Below the pieces are notes generated by a model. The model had not been told where the DNA came from, ran no database searches, and was given only the letters and a program-made list of their open reading frames with translations. Source: Roseivirga ehrenbergii (GTDB lineage Bacteria; Bacteroidota; Bacteroidia; Cytophagales; Cyclobacteriaceae). Taken from it: 64,000 bases of DNA. This document shows positions 63,591 through 64,000 of the stretch, piece after piece. Position numbers and translations under genes: made by a program. Within the stretch, counting starts at the first letter, position 1. Every line of letters begins with the position of its first letter. Where the stretch lies: assembly GCF_001593005.1 (NCBI RefSeq), contig NZ_LQZQ01000045.1:496001-560000 (forward strand), given 5' to 3'.

Positions 63591-64000
63591 ATGAACAAAA
63601 GAGACTTTTTAAAAAGCGCTGCTATAATTACCTCAGCTTCTATGTTGCCCTCATCTCTTTGGGCTTTAGCTAAGAACGACAAACTTAGAACTGCTCATAT
63701 TGGAGTAGGAGGAATGGGTATGGAAGACTTGAAAGCCATCGCATCGCACCCCGCGGTAGAAGTTACTGCCCTTTGCGATGTAGACGCTAAAAATCTGGCA
63801 GCTGCACTTAAAATGCATCCTAAGGCTAAAACCTATACTGATTACCGACAAATGCTGAAGGAAATTGGTAATGACATTGATGCGGTTGTGGTTTCAACGC
63901 CAGATCACACTCATGCACCAGCATCAATGATGGCCATGGAAATGAACAAACCTGTGTATTGTCAAAAACCATTGACACACCACGTTACTGAGGCCAGGGC
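63591..64000 (+). CDS. Gfo/Idh/MocA-family oxidoreductase, N-terminal part
   Basis: 136 codons are present; the gene runs off the right edge. The N-terminus (MNKRDFLKSAAIITSASML) is the short, RD-type export signal usual for Bacteroidota Gfo/Idh proteins, followed by WALAKNDK. The Rossmann fold is shown by HIGVGGMGMEDLK, VTALCDVD and VVVSTPDHTH, and the motif CQKPLTH stands where EKP is typical. Such enzymes oxidise sugars at C3 or reduce the products. It belongs with the two DUF1080 lipoproteins. Confidence 0.85.
   Translation, partial: MNKRDFLKSAAIITSASMLPSSLWALAKNDKLRTAHIGVGGMGMEDLKAIASHPAVEVTALCDVDAKNLAAALKMHPKAKTYTDYRQMLKEIGNDIDAVVVSTPDHTHAPASMMAMEMNKPVYCQKPLTHHVTEAR

Overview
The window looks like a chromosomal segment of a free-living, probably marine member of the Bacteroidota, most likely order Cytophagales. 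I infer this from AT-rich DNA with dense, mostly leaderless-looking genes, several TTTG-N19-TAnnTTTG promoters, TonB receptors with a carboxypeptidase-like regulatory domain, large MacB/FtsX-type permeases under a sigma54 activator, and DUF1080/Gfo-Idh sugar genes. No genus can be fixed by eye. I see no rRNA, tRNA, CRISPR, transposase or phage gene.

Layout. 1-3186: start of topA (minus), a SixA-like phosphatase, then a polyamine pair: a fused AdoMet decarboxylase-spermidine synthase and an agmatinase-like ureohydrolase, closed by a terminator. 3197-4623: two unrecognised exported proteins. 4742-8196: acyl-CoA dehydrogenase, APH-type kinase and 3-hydroxyacyl-CoA dehydrogenase, the separated parts of the ACAD10/11 (LvaA/LvaC-like) 4-hydroxyacid route. 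8456-11760: a small membrane protein and an NtrB/NtrC-type two-component pair. 12025-26795: six tandem MacB-like permeases of about 790 residues with no ATPase, divergent from the response regulator. Their spacers share composite repeats.

26934-31342: three exported amidohydrolase-family proteins, of which only the middle one keeps the metal-binding histidines. 31579-38025: an OmpA-type porin with calcium-binding repeats, a secreted DUF5117-type zinc protease, a fatty-acid-hydroxylase-family membrane protein, a small unknown and an AIM24-family protein. 38039-43531: a metal-uptake unit (TonB receptor, thioredoxin, Nramp-UspA fusion) divergent from a DtxR/MntR-type repressor. A palindrome fills the spacer of the receptor promoter. 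43535-45160: an M1 peptidase.

45329-52354: a sulfur region with a ROF-like small protein, a Crp/Fnr-type palindrome, a SulP transporter, a metallo-beta-lactamase/rhodanese persulfide enzyme, a split YeeE/YedE thiosulfate importer, a beta-barrel porin and a TsdA-like diheme thiosulfate dehydrogenase. 52437-58242: M24 peptidase-family protein, DedA-like protein, EEP nuclease-family protein, CvfB, a lipoprotein and an alkylglycerol-monooxygenase-like hydroxylase. 58420-61987: a cytosolic PAS kinase, a REC-HisKA_3 protein and a HEAT-repeat protein. 62108-64000: two DUF1080 lipoproteins and the start of a Gfo/Idh/MocA oxidoreductase, probably for 3-keto-sugar breakdown.

Non-coding structure is unusually rich. 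It includes a 114-bp element that can fold as a four-way junction, a long inverted-repeat element, families of spacer repeats, and two promoters whose 19-bp spacer is occupied by a palindrome.
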